Positions 17,098 to 25,603 of a stretch of 64,000 nucleotides of DNA are shown piece after piece; position 1 is the first letter of the stretch; every line of letters begins with the position of its first letter. Location of the stretch: contig CP097466.1 of NCBI GenBank assembly GCA_041874725.1, positions 4,650,001 through 4,714,000 on the forward strand. The letters run 5' to 3'. The notes below the pieces were generated by a model, which ran no database searches, was not told the DNA's origin, and worked only from the letters and a program-made list of their open reading frames with translations. The position numbers were made by a program, and so were the translations under genes. The stretch is from Duganella sp. BuS-21. Lineage in GTDB: Bacteria > Pseudomonadota > Gammaproteobacteria > Burkholderiales > Burkholderiaceae_D.

Positions 17098-18759
17098 GTG
17101 AAAGATCAAGTACCAGCAGCAGAACAACAAGAACAGGACGCTCCGGCCAACCCTTCCCGCCGCCGTATTTTCCAGGCGGCCGGTGCTGCCGGCCTGGCTA
17201 CCTCGCTGCCGGCCCTGACCGAGGCGGCGCCGGCGAAAGCCGCCGCCAAAGGCTCGCTCGATCATAAGCTCCAGGCCAACATCAAGAACGTGGTAGTGAT
17301 CTACCTCGAAAACCGCAGCTTCAACAATCTGTTCGCCAACTTCCCCGGCACCGCCAGCCCATTGTCGGCCATGCCGGCCGCCGCCTGCGCGCAGCGCGAT
17401 CGCGACGGCGCGGTCCTGCCTACCCTGCCGAAAATCTGGGGCGGCATGGTGCCGAATACCCAGGACATCGGCGGCAAAAAATACGTGGTCAAGGAAGACG
17501 ATGTCAAGGGCCTGCCGAACGCGCCGTTCAAGCTGGTCGACACCGACGGCAAGCCGCTGCCGGAAGCGGTCATCACGCGCGACCTGTGGCACCTGTTCTA
17601 CCAGAACCAGATGCAGATCAACGGCGGCAAGAACGACGGCTACGCCGCCTGGGGCAACACCGGCGGCATGGTCATGGGCTACTACGGCGAGACCGATAAA
17701 AACCTCGGCCTGTGGAAGATCGCCGAACAGTACACGCTGTGCGATAACTTCTTTATGGCGGCCTTCGGCGGCTCCTACCTGAACCACCAGTTCCTGATCA
17801 CCGGCCGCGTGCCCGAATACTTCGACGCCAAGGACACCGCCGCGAAAAAGAAAATCGCCGTGCTGGACGACGGCCCGACCGGCTTCCGCCTGTCCGTCAC
17901 CAAGGACAGCCCGGCGTCGGCGATGGACGGCCACCCGCACTTCGTCAACAACGGCGCCATCACGCCGGACGGCTACGCGGTCAACACCATGGCCCCACCC
18001 TACCAGCCCAGCTACATCCGCCCGGCTTTCGACGGCGATCCGCTGCACGCCGATCCCAAGGACGCCGGCACCCTGCCGCCGCAGACCTACGACACCATCG
18101 GCGACCTGCTGTCGCGCAAAGGCGTCAGCTGGGCGTGGTACGGCGGCGCGTGGCAGGCCGCCATCGATGCGCGCGGCGGCGGCGAGAAGCCCAACTTCCA
18201 GTACCACCACCAGCCGTTCAACTACTTCAAGCAGTTCGCGCCGGGCAGCAAGGCGCGCGACCAGCACCTGCGCGACGGCGGCCTGGGCGACAGCCCGATC
18301 TCGAATAAATTCATCGCCGACGCGGTGGCCGGCAAGCTGCCGGCCGTGACCTTCTACAAGCCGCAGGGTAACCTCAACCTGCACGCCGGCTACTCGGACA
18401 TCGAATCGGGCGACGCCCACATCACCAACGTGATCGAGCATCTGAAGAAGTCCCCGCAGTTCAAGAACATGCTGGTGGTGATCACCTTCGACGAAAACGG
18501 CGGCTGGTGGGACCACGTGGCGCCGCCCAAGGGCGACCGCTGGGGCCCGGGCTCGCGCATCCCGGCCATCATCATTTCGCCGCACGCGAAAAAAGGCCAT
18601 GTCGACCACAGCTTCTACGACACCACCTCGATCATGCGCTTCATCACCCGCCTGCACGGCCTGCCGCTGCTGGAGGGCCTGAAGACGCGCAACGAGGCCT
18701 TCGCGGCGCGCCACGCCGCGCCGCCGGGCGACCTGACGGGGGCCCTGAGCTTCCGTTGA
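17098..18759 (+). CDS. Tat-exported acid phosphatase / phosphoesterase (AcpA-like)
   Basis: A 553-residue member of the phosphoesterase family that includes bacterial acid phosphatase AcpA and phospholipase C. It starts with GTG. A twin-arginine signal SRRRIFQAAGAAG (about residues 20-32) and AAPAKA cleavage region indicate export as a folded protein. The family nucleophile region is seen as VVVIYLENRSFNNLF, and metal-binding motifs appear as VTFYKPQGN, ITFDENGGWWDHV and IIISPHAKKG. There are no C-terminal PLC repeat domains, so acid phosphatase is more likely than phospholipase C. A predicted PHO box lies upstream and a terminator downstream, giving a single-gene phosphate-regulated unit. 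Confidence 0.88.
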   Translation: MKDQVPAAEQQEQDAPANPSRRRIFQAAGAAGLATSLPALTEAAPAKAAAKGSLDHKLQANIKNVVVIYLENRSFNNLFANFPGTASPLSAMPAAACAQRDRDGAVLPTLPKIWGGMVPNTQDIGGKKYVVKEDDVKGLPNAPFKLVDTDGKPLPEAVITRDLWHLFYQNQMQINGGKNDGYAAWGNTGGMVMGYYGETDKNLGLWKIAEQYTLCDNFFMAAFGGSYLNHQFLITGRVPEYFDAKDTAAKKKIAVLDDGPTGFRLSVTKDSPASAMDGHPHFVNNGAITPDGYAVNTMAPPYQPSYIRPAFDGDPLHADPKDAGTLPPQTYDTIGDLLSRKGVSWAWYGGAWQAAIDARGGGEKPNFQYHHQPFNYFKQFAPGSKARDQHLRDGGLGDSPISNKFIADAVAGKLPAVTFYKPQGNLNLHAGYSDIESGDAHITNVIEHLKKSPQFKNMLVVITFDENGGWWDHVAPPKGDRWGPGSRIPAIIISPHAKKGHVDHSFYDTTSIMRFITRLHGLPLLEGLKTRNEAFAARHAAPPGDLTGALSFR

Positions 18760-18803
18760 GTTTGCGCTTTGTGTTAAACTGCGCGCAATTCTGTAAGCTA
18801 ACG

Positions 18804-18837
18804 AAGCCCGACTACATCAGCCGGGCTTTTGTTTTTT
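18804..18837 (+). terminator. Intrinsic terminator after the phosphatase gene
   Basis: Stem AAGCCCG (18804-18810) with CGGGCTT (18822-18828), followed by a T-rich tract broken by one G (to 18837). Confidence 0.8.
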
Positions 18838-18842
18838 CCCCG

Positions 18843-19067
18843 ATGAGAGATAAAAAAGATAACGCTACGTTCGACCTGCCGGGCTTTTTTCCCGCCGCGC
18901 CGCTCGAACCGGAAGCGAAGCGCCCGCCCCCGTTACGCTCCAAACGTCCCGCGCTCAAGCAAGAGCAGCTGGAACTGCTGGAACCGACCGACAACTCCGG
19001 TCTGCCGGTCTGGGTGCGCGACGACAATCTCGACCTGACCGGTTTACCGGTATGGAAACGGGATTGA
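18843..19067 (+). CDS. Small hypothetical protein with a repeated GLPVW-RD motif
   Basis: A 74-residue open frame beginning six bases after the preceding terminator's T run, with no visible ribosome-binding site. The C-terminal third holds two copies of GLPVW followed by a basic-acidic end (SGLPVWVRD and TGLPVWKRD), about 15 residues apart. The middle is rich in Pro, Lys and Leu. No family recognised. The repeat argues for real coding, while the missing ribosome site and the terminator directly ahead argue for caution. If real, its message may be leaderless or start inside the terminator region. Confidence 0.5.
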   Translation: MRDKKDNATFDLPGFFPAAPLEPEAKRPPPLRSKRPALKQEQLELLEPTDNSGLPVWVRDDNLDLTGLPVWKRD

Positions 19068-19190
19068 GCCGGTACAAACGCTGAAACAACGCCGGTACAA
19101 CACCGGCACATCTCTCAATCACTTCCTGCACAGTGACGGCTACACGCCTGTTAGACTGTGTCCACGCCTCTTTTTAACAGGTCCGCCGCC

Positions 19191-20600
19191 ATGACTTCTA
19201 CCGCCTTTTCCAGCCTGCCGCTGGACACCGCCTTCCTCGACAACCTCGACTCGCTCGGCTACACGGAAATGACGACGATCCAGGCGCAAAGCCTGCCGTC
19301 GGTGCTGGAAGGCCGCGACCTGATCGCCCAGGCCAAGACCGGCAGCGGCAAGACCGCCGCCTTCGGCATCGGCATCCTGCACAAGCTCAATCCCGCCTGG
19401 TTCGCCGTGCAGGCGCTGGTGCTGTGCCCGACCCGCGAACTGGCCGACCAGGTGGCCGGCGAACTGCGCCGGCTGGCGCGCTCCACCGGCAACGTCAAGG
19501 TGCTGGTACTGACCGGCGGCTCGCCGATGCGCCCGCAGATCGCCTCGCTGGAACACGGCGCCCACATCATCGTCGGCACGCCGGGCCGCGTGCGCGACCA
19601 CCTGGGCCGCAACACGCTGGACCTGTCCAAAGTCGGCACCCTGGTGCTGGATGAAGCGGATCGCATGACCGACATGGGCTTTTACGACGAAATCGCCGGG
19701 ATTGTCAGCGCCTGCCCGAAACGCCGTCAAACCCTGCTGTTCTCGGCCACCTACCCGGACGATATCCGCCGCGCCACCGACGACTTCCTGGTCGATCCGG
19801 TCGAAGTGACGGTGGAAGCGCAGCACGACAACAGCCAGATCGAACAGCTGTTCTTCGAAATCGGCTTCGACCAGCGCAACGAGGCGGTGGCGCGCCTGCT
19901 GGGCCACTACAAGCCGGTATCGGCCATCGCCTTCTGCAACACCAAGGTGCAGTGCCGCGAGCTGGTCGAGTCGCTGCAGGAAAAAGGCTTCTCGGCCATG
20001 GCGCTGTACGGCGAACTGGAACAGCGCGAGCGCGACGAGATCCTGATCCTGTTCTCCAATCGCAGCTGCTCGGTGCTGGTGGCAACCGACGTTGCCGCGC
20101 GCGGCCTGGACATCCCGAACCTGGAAGCGGTGATCAACGTCGACGTTTCCAAGGATACGGAAGTCCACATCCACCGCGTGGGCCGCACCGGCCGTGGCAA
20201 TGAACAGGGCCTGGCGCTGTCGCTGTGCGCGCCGAACGAGAAGAAGTGGGTCAAGCTGATCGAGGAATATCAGGGCCAGCCGGTGGAATGGTTCGACCTG
20301 AAAAGCCTGGACGACAACGAATACGGCGTCGACCCGGCGCCGATGATGACGCTGGTGATCTCGGGCGGTAAAAAGGACAAGCTGCGTCCGGGCGACGTGT
20401 TGGGCGCGCTGACCGGCGACGCAGGCCTGAGCAAAGAACAAGTCGGCAAGATCAACGTCACGGAGTTCCAGACCTACGTGGCGCTCGACCGCCGCGTCGC
20501 GTATGACGCCTATGCGCGCCTGAGCGAAGGCAACCCGCTGGGCGGCGACTTCGGCGCTTTCAAGGGCCGCAACTTCAAGATGCGCTTCATCGAAGCGTAA
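19191..20600 (+). CDS. dbpA: ATP-dependent RNA helicase DbpA
   Basis: A 469-residue DEAD-box helicase acting in 50S ribosome assembly at 23S rRNA hairpin 92. Seen in order: the Q motif (MTTIQAQSLP), AKTGSGKT, PTRELADQ, DEAD, SAT, ARGLDIP and HRVGRTGRG. The C-terminal ~75 residues, from ISGGKKDKLRPGDVLGAL to GRNFKMRFIEA, match the DbpA RNA-recognition domain, which separates it from RhlE/SrmB. The ATG at 19191 gives the family-typical start; an in-frame GTG eleven codons earlier is less likely. An intergenic repeat and a gene remnant follow. Confidence 0.93.
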   Translation: MTSTAFSSLPLDTAFLDNLDSLGYTEMTTIQAQSLPSVLEGRDLIAQAKTGSGKTAAFGIGILHKLNPAWFAVQALVLCPTRELADQVAGELRRLARSTGNVKVLVLTGGSPMRPQIASLEHGAHIIVGTPGRVRDHLGRNTLDLSKVGTLVLDEADRMTDMGFYDEIAGIVSACPKRRQTLLFSATYPDDIRRATDDFLVDPVEVTVEAQHDNSQIEQLFFEIGFDQRNEAVARLLGHYKPVSAIAFCNTKVQCRELVESLQEKGFSAMALYGELEQRERDEILILFSNRSCSVLVATDVAARGLDIPNLEAVINVDVSKDTEVHIHRVGRTGRGNEQGLALSLCAPNEKKWVKLIEEYQGQPVEWFDLKSLDDNEYGVDPAPMMTLVISGGKKDKLRPGDVLGALTGDAGLSKEQVGKINVTEFQTYVALDRRVAYDAYARLSEGNPLGGDFGAFKGRNFKMRFIEA

Positions 20601-20602
20601 TT

Positions 20603-20708
20603 CGGGGTTGACGTTGCCTGCCGCCGTAAAAGCGCGCGGCACCGTCTCACCCCGCACACCGCTGCGGCCCAGGGACAGACCCCGTACGGGGTCTGTCCCT
20701 TTCGTTTA
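20603..20708. repeat. Dispersed intergenic repeat, copy A, with 30-bp palindrome
   Basis: The stretch from GGGGTTGACGTTGCCTGCCG through CGCACACCGCTGC and CCCTTTCGTT is matched by a second copy at about 33437-33576. It contains a perfect 30-base palindrome centred on CCCGTACGGG (about 20671-20700, arms AGGGACAGACCCCGT). As RNA it would form a long hairpin after dbpA and may act as a terminator although it lacks a long T run. Confidence 0.8.
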
Positions 20709-20782
20709 GGGCTAGCTAACACTTTCGTGGAAGGCGCCCCGCCCCTCATCCTCCTATGATCAGAAAGACATAGGAGGCAACC

Positions 20783-20998
20783 TTGAAATACATGCATTTC
20801 GGCCGGCGCACCGGCAACAACCGCAAGAACCTGGTGCGCGCGGTGGAAGAAAGCCTCAACCGCATGAACACCGACCATATCGACCTGCTGTGGGCCCACA
20901 TGGCCGACGGCACACCGCTCGACGACATCCTGCGCGGCTCGATGACCTGGTCCGCGCCGGCAGGCCAGCGCCAGCCGCCTATGCTGCGTACAGAGTAA
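20783..20998 (+). pseudogene. Aldo/keto reductase remnant
   Basis: The 71-codon frame contains a recognisable middle slice of an aldo/keto reductase: NRKNLVRAVEESLNRMNTDHIDLLWAHMADGTPLDDILRG corresponds to the conserved SRKHL..SL.RL.TDYIDLY..H..D..TP..E..RA block. The N-terminal barrel strands with the catalytic Asp/Tyr and the whole C-terminal NADP-binding half are missing, and after residue ~52 the sequence is unrelated. An AGGAGG site precedes a TTG codon. The rest of the gene is not found nearby, so this is a decayed fragment left in the gap between dbpA and the convergent kinase gene. Confidence 0.6.
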
Positions 20999-22469
20999 AG
21001 CGGAACACGGCGCCCTGCTCCGGTGGACTCACCAGTTCTATCTTGCAGCGATGAAGTTGCAGGATGCGGTTGACGGTCAGCAGGCCAAGGCCGCCGACCC
21101 GGTATTCGCCTTGCAGCGCCACCGGACGGCGAAACAGGTTTTCACGCAGGGCCGCCGGCACGCCGGGGCCGGTGTCGGTCAGCGTCACTTCCACCTGGCC
21201 TGCCGCCGCCGGTTTGAGCGTAATTTCCACTTCGCCGCCGGCCGGCGTGTGGCGGATCGCGTTGTCGAGCAAATTGGTCAGCACCCGTTCTATCATGCCC
21301 AGGTCCGCGCGCACCATGGGCGCGGGATGCGGCAACGTGGCCATCAGCCGCACATTGCGCTCGGCGGCTTGCAGTTCGAATTTCTGGAACACGTCCTGAA
21401 TCAGGTCCGACAGCGAGAACGGTTCCAGCTCCGGCTGCACCGCACCGTGTTCCAGGCGCGCCAGTTCGAACAAGGCTTGCGCCAGACGGCCTACCTTTTG
21501 GCTCTGCGACAGAGCGATGCCGAGGTAGTGCTGGCGCTCCGCCGCAGTCAGCATCTCGTCCTTGAGCGACAGCGTTTCCAGATAGCCGTGCAAGGAACCT
21601 AGCGGCGTGCGCAGGTCGTGCGAGATATTGGCCACCACTTCGCGCCGGTCGTTATCCAGCTGGCGCATGGTGTTCCACTGCTCGTTGATGCGCGCCCCCA
21701 TGTCGGCGAAGGACTGCTCCAGAATCGCGATCTCGTCGCGCGGGCCGCCGCGTTGCGGCTCCGGCAGCGCCAGCAGCTCCGCCTTGGTGTCGAGTTGCTG
21801 CATAGTGGTGGTGAGGCGCCGCAAAGGCCGCGTGATCAGGCGGAAGGCGATCAGGCCGGCCACCAGCACCAGCCCCGCCACCACCGCCATGGACCACAAG
21901 GTGGTGCGCAGCACCGAGCTGGCCGAGGCGCGCGCCGCCAGCCTGTCATGCTCCTCGCTTTGCAGGATGACGTAGATGTAGCCGATTTTCTGCTCGCCCG
22001 AGCGCAGGATGGCGGCGCTGAACACCTTGCGACCACGCTCGCTGCGCGGGTCGTCGCCCTGGATCGGCAAAGTTTCGTTGTTAAGCAGGCGACGGATCGG
22101 CTCCAGGTTGACGTGGTCTCGCATCAGGTGGCCGGCCGGCGCGGCGTGACCGACGACGCGGCCTTCATTGTTCAGCAAGTAGACTTCCACGCTGGGATTC
22201 ACCGTCATCAGCTTGTTGAACAGGCGGCGCACGGCCGCCGGCCCCAGGCCTTCGCCGCCCTTGTCGTCTTTGCCCTCGCCTTCCTCATCGGCCTGCATCA
22301 GCTGCGCGTCGAGCGCGATGCTGCGCGCCAGTCCGCGCGACAGGCCTTGCACCACTTCCTTCTCGTGCATGATGTTGGCGCGCACCTGCAGCCATGCGGA
22401 AGCGCCGCAGCACACCAGCAGTAGCAGGCAAAACGCCAGCGACAGGCGTTGCGACAGCGTCAGGTTCAT
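20979..22469 (-). CDS. Sensor histidine kinase of an OmpR-type two-component system
   Basis: A 496-residue membrane kinase. Two membrane segments (about residues 9-30 and 170-190) enclose a periplasmic sensor with an unusual acidic-glycine stretch (ADEEGEGKDDKGGEG). A HAMP domain follows (RLITRPLRRLTTTM), then HisKA with NISHDLRTPLGSLHGYLE and HATPase_c with DNAIRHTPAGGEVEI and TDTGPGVP. The ATG at 22469 overlaps the response-regulator stop by four bases, so the pair is coupled. It is the second gene of a unit divergent from exported methionine sulfoxide reductases, which hints at sensing oxidative damage in the envelope; that is inference. Confidence 0.9.
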   Translation of the reverse strand: MNLTLSQRLSLAFCLLLLVCCGASAWLQVRANIMHEKEVVQGLSRGLARSIALDAQLMQADEEGEGKDDKGGEGLGPAAVRRLFNKLMTVNPSVEVYLLNNEGRVVGHAAPAGHLMRDHVNLEPIRRLLNNETLPIQGDDPRSERGRKVFSAAILRSGEQKIGYIYVILQSEEHDRLAARASASSVLRTTLWSMAVVAGLVLVAGLIAFRLITRPLRRLTTTMQQLDTKAELLALPEPQRGGPRDEIAILEQSFADMGARINEQWNTMRQLDNDRREVVANISHDLRTPLGSLHGYLETLSLKDEMLTAAERQHYLGIALSQSQKVGRLAQALFELARLEHGAVQPELEPFSLSDLIQDVFQKFELQAAERNVRLMATLPHPAPMVRADLGMIERVLTNLLDNAIRHTPAGGEVEITLKPAAAGQVEVTLTDTGPGVPAALRENLFRRPVALQGEYRVGGLGLLTVNRILQLHRCKIELVSPPEQGAVFRFTLYAA

Positions 22470-23185
22470 GAAGGCTGTCCTGCATAGCGATAGCCCTTGC
22501 CCCATACCGTGAGGATGCGCACCGGATCGGCAGGATCGGCTTCTATCTTGGCGCGCAAGCGGTTGATGTGGGTGTTGACCGTGTGTTCGTAGCCGTCGTG
22601 CTGATAGCCCCACACCTGGTTCAGCAGATCCAGCCGCGAGAACACTTTTTCGGGATGCTTGATGAAGAAGTACAGCAGATCGAATTCGCGCGGCGTCAGG
22701 TCCAGCGCACCGCCGTTCAGGTGCGCCTGCCGCGTCAGCGGATCGACGCGCACGCCGTTCAGCTCCAACAGGCCGCCGGCAGCCGCCTGATTGCGCGACA
22801 TGGCGCTGGCGCGGCGCAGCAGGGCTTTTACGCGCGCCACCAGTTCAAGCACGGAAAAAGGCTTGGGTAGGTAGTCATCCGCGCCCAGCTCGAGCCCCAG
22901 AATGCGATGCACTTCGCTGGAGCGCGCGCTGGTGATGATGATGGGCGTGTAGGTGGTCATGGCGCGCGCCTGGCGGCAGATTTCCAGGCCATCCACGCCG
23001 GGCAGCATGATGTCGAGGATCAACGCATCCCAACCGCCGGTGCGCACCTGCGCCAGGCCTCGCGTGCCGTCGGCGCAGTGCGTGACCTGATAGCCCTCGT
23101 CCTGGAGATGCAGGCGTAGCAGGTCTGCGATATGCATGTCGTCTTCGACGATTAATACTCGTTTAGCGGGTTCCATGATCGTCAT
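22466..23185 (-). CDS. Response regulator, OmpR/PhoB family
   Basis: A 239-residue DNA-binding regulator. The receiver domain has the acidic pocket EDD (14-16), phospho-acceptor Asp58 in LILDIMLPG, a Ser at ITSAR and Lys in PKPFS. The C-terminal winged-helix domain carries LDLTPREFDLLYFF and VWGYQHDGYEHTVNTHINRLRAKIE. The start may be ATG 23185 or the ATG three codons later. The 114-base gap to divergent msrB holds a tandem hexamer AGTTTAAGTTTA (23221-23232) which could be its binding site, since OmpR-type regulators bind direct repeats. Confidence 0.93.
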   Translation of the reverse strand: MTIMEPAKRVLIVEDDMHIADLLRLHLQDEGYQVTHCADGTRGLAQVRTGGWDALILDIMLPGVDGLEICRQARAMTTYTPIIITSARSSEVHRILGLELGADDYLPKPFSVLELVARVKALLRRASAMSRNQAAAGGLLELNGVRVDPLTRQAHLNGGALDLTPREFDLLYFFIKHPEKVFSRLDLLNQVWGYQHDGYEHTVNTHINRLRAKIEADPADPVRILTVWGKGYRYAGQPS

Positions 23186-23299
23186 TGTGCAGGATTCTGG
23201 CGCTGAAAAGTATCACAATTAGTTTAAGTTTACGTGAGGACTTTGTCATCACTAAGGGCTCAGAATGGCGCCATCGTTATTCCACTTACCGAGACCACC

Positions 23300-23785
23300 A
23301 TGACATCCAGACGCTCTTTCATCCTCACCAGCGGCGCCGCCCTGCTGGCCGGCATCGCCTTCCGCGCCACCCAGGCCGCTCCCGCCGCGGCATGGGAAGT
23401 GACGCGCACCGACGCCGAATGGCGCGCCAGGCTCACCGCCGCCCAGTACGAGGTGCTGCGCAAGCACGGCACCGAACGGCCGTTCAGCAGCCCGCTCTAC
23501 AAGGAACACCGCGCCGGTAAATTCTTCTGCGCCGGTTGCGACAATCCGCTATTCACCTCAAAAAACAAGTTCGATAGCGGCACCGGCTGGCCCAGCTTCT
23601 GGAAGCCGCTGGATCGCGGCGTCAACACCAGCCGCACCACATCGCTGGGCATGTACGGCGTGGAGGTGGTGTGCCGCCGCTGCGGCAGTCACCTGGGCGA
23701 CGTGTTCGACGACGGCCCGGAACCGACCGGCCTGCGCTACTGCATCGACGGCGTAGCGCTCAACTTCGTCGCCGGCGCGACCTGA
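23300..23785 (+). CDS. msrB: Exported peptide-methionine (R)-S-oxide reductase MsrB
   Basis: A 161-residue enzyme that reduces methionine-R-sulfoxide in proteins. The N-terminus [17 protein letters not shown] with an AAPAAA end is a Tat-type signal, placing it in the periplasm. Zinc-binding pairs CAGC and CRRC are present. The catalytic cysteine is in [11 protein letters not shown], where most members have [19 protein letters not shown] is intact. It is the first of two exported Msr genes, 21 bases ahead of msrA, and lies opposite a two-component system. Upstream in-frame codons to 23234 are ignored because the Tat signal starts at 23300. Confidence 0.92.
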   Translation: MTSRRSFILTSGAALLAGIAFRATQAAPAAAWEVTRTDAEWRARLTAAQYEVLRKHGTERPFSSPLYKEHRAGKFFCAGCDNPLFTSKNKFDSGTGWPSFWKPLDRGVNTSRTTSLGMYGVEVVCRRCGSHLGDVFDDGPEPTGLRYCIDGVALNFVAGAT

Positions 23786-23806
23786 CCTGCACACTGGAGA
23801 ATCACT

Positions 23807-24508
23807 ATGAAAAATCTCGCACTTAAACTTGGGGCGCCACTGACCCTGCTCTGCGCCCTCGCCTACCAACAGCACGCCGCTACGGCGGCGGAAACCGCAG
23901 TCGTCATCGCGCCGCCCACCGATGATGTCCCGGCCAACGGGGAAACCAGCGCCACCGCCGTCTTCGCCGGAGGCTGCTTCTGGGGCATGCAAGGCGTGTT
24001 CCAGCATGTGAAGGGCGTCACCAACGCGGTATCCGGCTATGCCGGCGGCGATGCCCGCAGCGCTAGTTACGAAACCGTATCGAGCGGCGCCACCGGCCAC
24101 GCGGAGTCGGTGAAGATCACCTACGATCCAGCGCAAATCAGCTACGGCAAGCTGCTGCATATCTACTTTTCGGTCGCGCACGACCCGACGCAGCTAAACC
24201 GCCAGGGGCCGGACACCGGCACCCAGTATCGCTCCGCCGTCTTCCCGCAATCCCCGGCGCAACGCGCGGTCGCGGAACAGTACATCGCCCAGCTGAACGC
24301 TTCGCACGCCTACAGGAAACCGCTGGCGACCAAAATTGAGACCGGCGCTAAGTTCTATCAGGCCGAGGCATATCACCAGAACTACATGACACTGCATCCA
24401 ACCGAACCGTATATCGTTTACAACGAACTACCCAAGGTGGAGAACCTGAAGCGCATGGCTCCGGGTCTATACAGGCCGGATGCTGTACTGTTACGTAATC
24501 CCATGTAG
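23807..24508 (+). CDS. msrA: Exported peptide-methionine (S)-S-oxide reductase MsrA
   Basis: A 233-residue enzyme for methionine-S-sulfoxide. A Sec-type signal (about residues 1-27, ending ATAAE) is followed by a low-complexity linker, then the catalytic motif AGGCFWGMQG. Also seen: GYAGG, YETVSSGATGHAESV, and the HDPTQLNRQGPDTGTQYRS block. With MsrB it covers both sulfoxide epimers outside the cytoplasm. No fused thioredoxin or DsbD-like electron donor is visible nearby, so the reductant must come from elsewhere. Confidence 0.93.
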   Translation: MKNLALKLGAPLTLLCALAYQQHAATAAETAVVIAPPTDDVPANGETSATAVFAGGCFWGMQGVFQHVKGVTNAVSGYAGGDARSASYETVSSGATGHAESVKITYDPAQISYGKLLHIYFSVAHDPTQLNRQGPDTGTQYRSAVFPQSPAQRAVAEQYIAQLNASHAYRKPLATKIETGAKFYQAEAYHQNYMTLHPTEPYIVYNELPKVENLKRMAPGLYRPDAVLLRNPM

Positions 24509-24532
24509 TACAATTGCCGGTACCCAACGGTG

Positions 24533-25603
24533 ATGAGACACACCATGCACAACGATGCAAACAGTACCGATACAGTTGTAGACTCGCCTCTGCGCCGCCA
24601 GCTGCTGGGCGGTCTGCTGTCCGCCGCCGTGCCGGCGCTGCCGCTGATCATGTCTTCCAGCGCCGGCGCCGCCGAATCCCCGATCCAGGTCGGCGGCCTG
24701 CCCGTCACCTGCAACCTCACCCTGCCGATCGCCGCCGTGGCCAAGGCCGCCGCCGTCGGCAAGCCCGGGGTGCTGGCGCAGGGTTTCGAGTACAGCAAAT
24801 ACAATGGCTGGCCCGAGGTCAAGGAATCGCTGATGACCGGCCGTATCCAGGCCGCCTACATGCTGGCGCCGCTGGTGATGGACCTGGCGGACAAGCGCAT
24901 CCCGGTCAAGATCGTCTCCCTGGGCCACCGCTCGGGCGCCGTCATCATGGTGCGCACCGATTCCGCCTACCGCAAATTCGCCGACCTGAAAGGCAAGCGC
25001 ATCGCCATCCCGAGCCGCTTTGCGGTCGACTTCCTGTTCCTGCGCAAAATGCTGGCGCGCGAAAAAATGTCGCCCAAGGATATCGAGATCGTCGAGATGG
25101 CGCCGCCGGACATGCCGGCCGCGCTATACGCCAAGGCCGTCGACGGCTATTGCACCGGCGAGCCGTTCGGCGCCGCCGCGCAACGCGCCGGCTACGCCCG
25201 CCCGCTGGCGATGACGCGCGACGAATGGCGCAACTACATCTGCTGCGTGCTGACCGTGCGCGAAGAACTGATCAAGGAAAACCGCCCGCTGGTGCAGGAA
25301 CTGGTCAACTACGTGCAGGCCGCCGGCAACTGGCTGGACTCCGGGCCGGCCAGTCGCGAGAAAGCCGTCACCATCGCCGCCGGCCGCAAGTACTTCAACC
25401 AGGACCCGAACGTGCTGCGCTTCGTGATGCAGAATCCCGCCGACCGCGTCACCTACGGCGACCTGCGCATGATCCGCGCGGAGTTCGACGAATTGATGCA
25501 GCTGTCGATTGAAGCCGGCACCATCAAACGCCCTATCGCCTACGAAAACTACGTCGACGAAAGCTTCGTCAGGGCCATCAAACCGGTAGCAATCAGTCTG
25601 TGA
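24533..25603 (+). CDS. ABC transporter substrate-binding protein, nitrate/taurine (NrtA/CmpA-like) type
   Basis: A 356-residue periplasmic binding protein. The signal has a twin-arginine-like PLRRQLLGGLLSAAVPALP and ends SSAGAAES. The body resembles the NrtA/CmpA/SsuA clan: LPIAAVAKAAA, EVKESLMTGRIQAAYMLAPLVMDL, KGKRIAIPSRFAVDF. A Cys pair (ICCVLTV) lies near residue 237. The ligand is unknown. Start codon is uncertain: GTG 24530, ATG 24533 or ATG 24545, none with a strong ribosome site. It is gene 1 of five. The next gene starts inside its stop codon (GTGA), so the SCO protein is translationally coupled to the binding protein, which is unusual. Confidence 0.85.
   Translation: MRHTMHNDANSTDTVVDSPLRRQLLGGLLSAAVPALPLIMSSSAGAAESPIQVGGLPVTCNLTLPIAAVAKAAAVGKPGVLAQGFEYSKYNGWPEVKESLMTGRIQAAYMLAPLVMDLADKRIPVKIVSLGHRSGAVIMVRTDSAYRKFADLKGKRIAIPSRFAVDFLFLRKMLAREKMSPKDIEIVEMAPPDMPAALYAKAVDGYCTGEPFGAAAQRAGYARPLAMTRDEWRNYICCVLTVREELIKENRPLVQELVNYVQAAGNWLDSGPASREKAVTIAAGRKYFNQDPNVLRFVMQNPADRVTYGDLRMIRAEFDELMQLSIEAGTIKRPIAYENYVDESFVRAIKPVAISL

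Noticed and set aside
20783..20998. Functional short aldo/keto reductase
   Set aside because: Neither the catalytic tetrad region nor the NADP-binding half is present.
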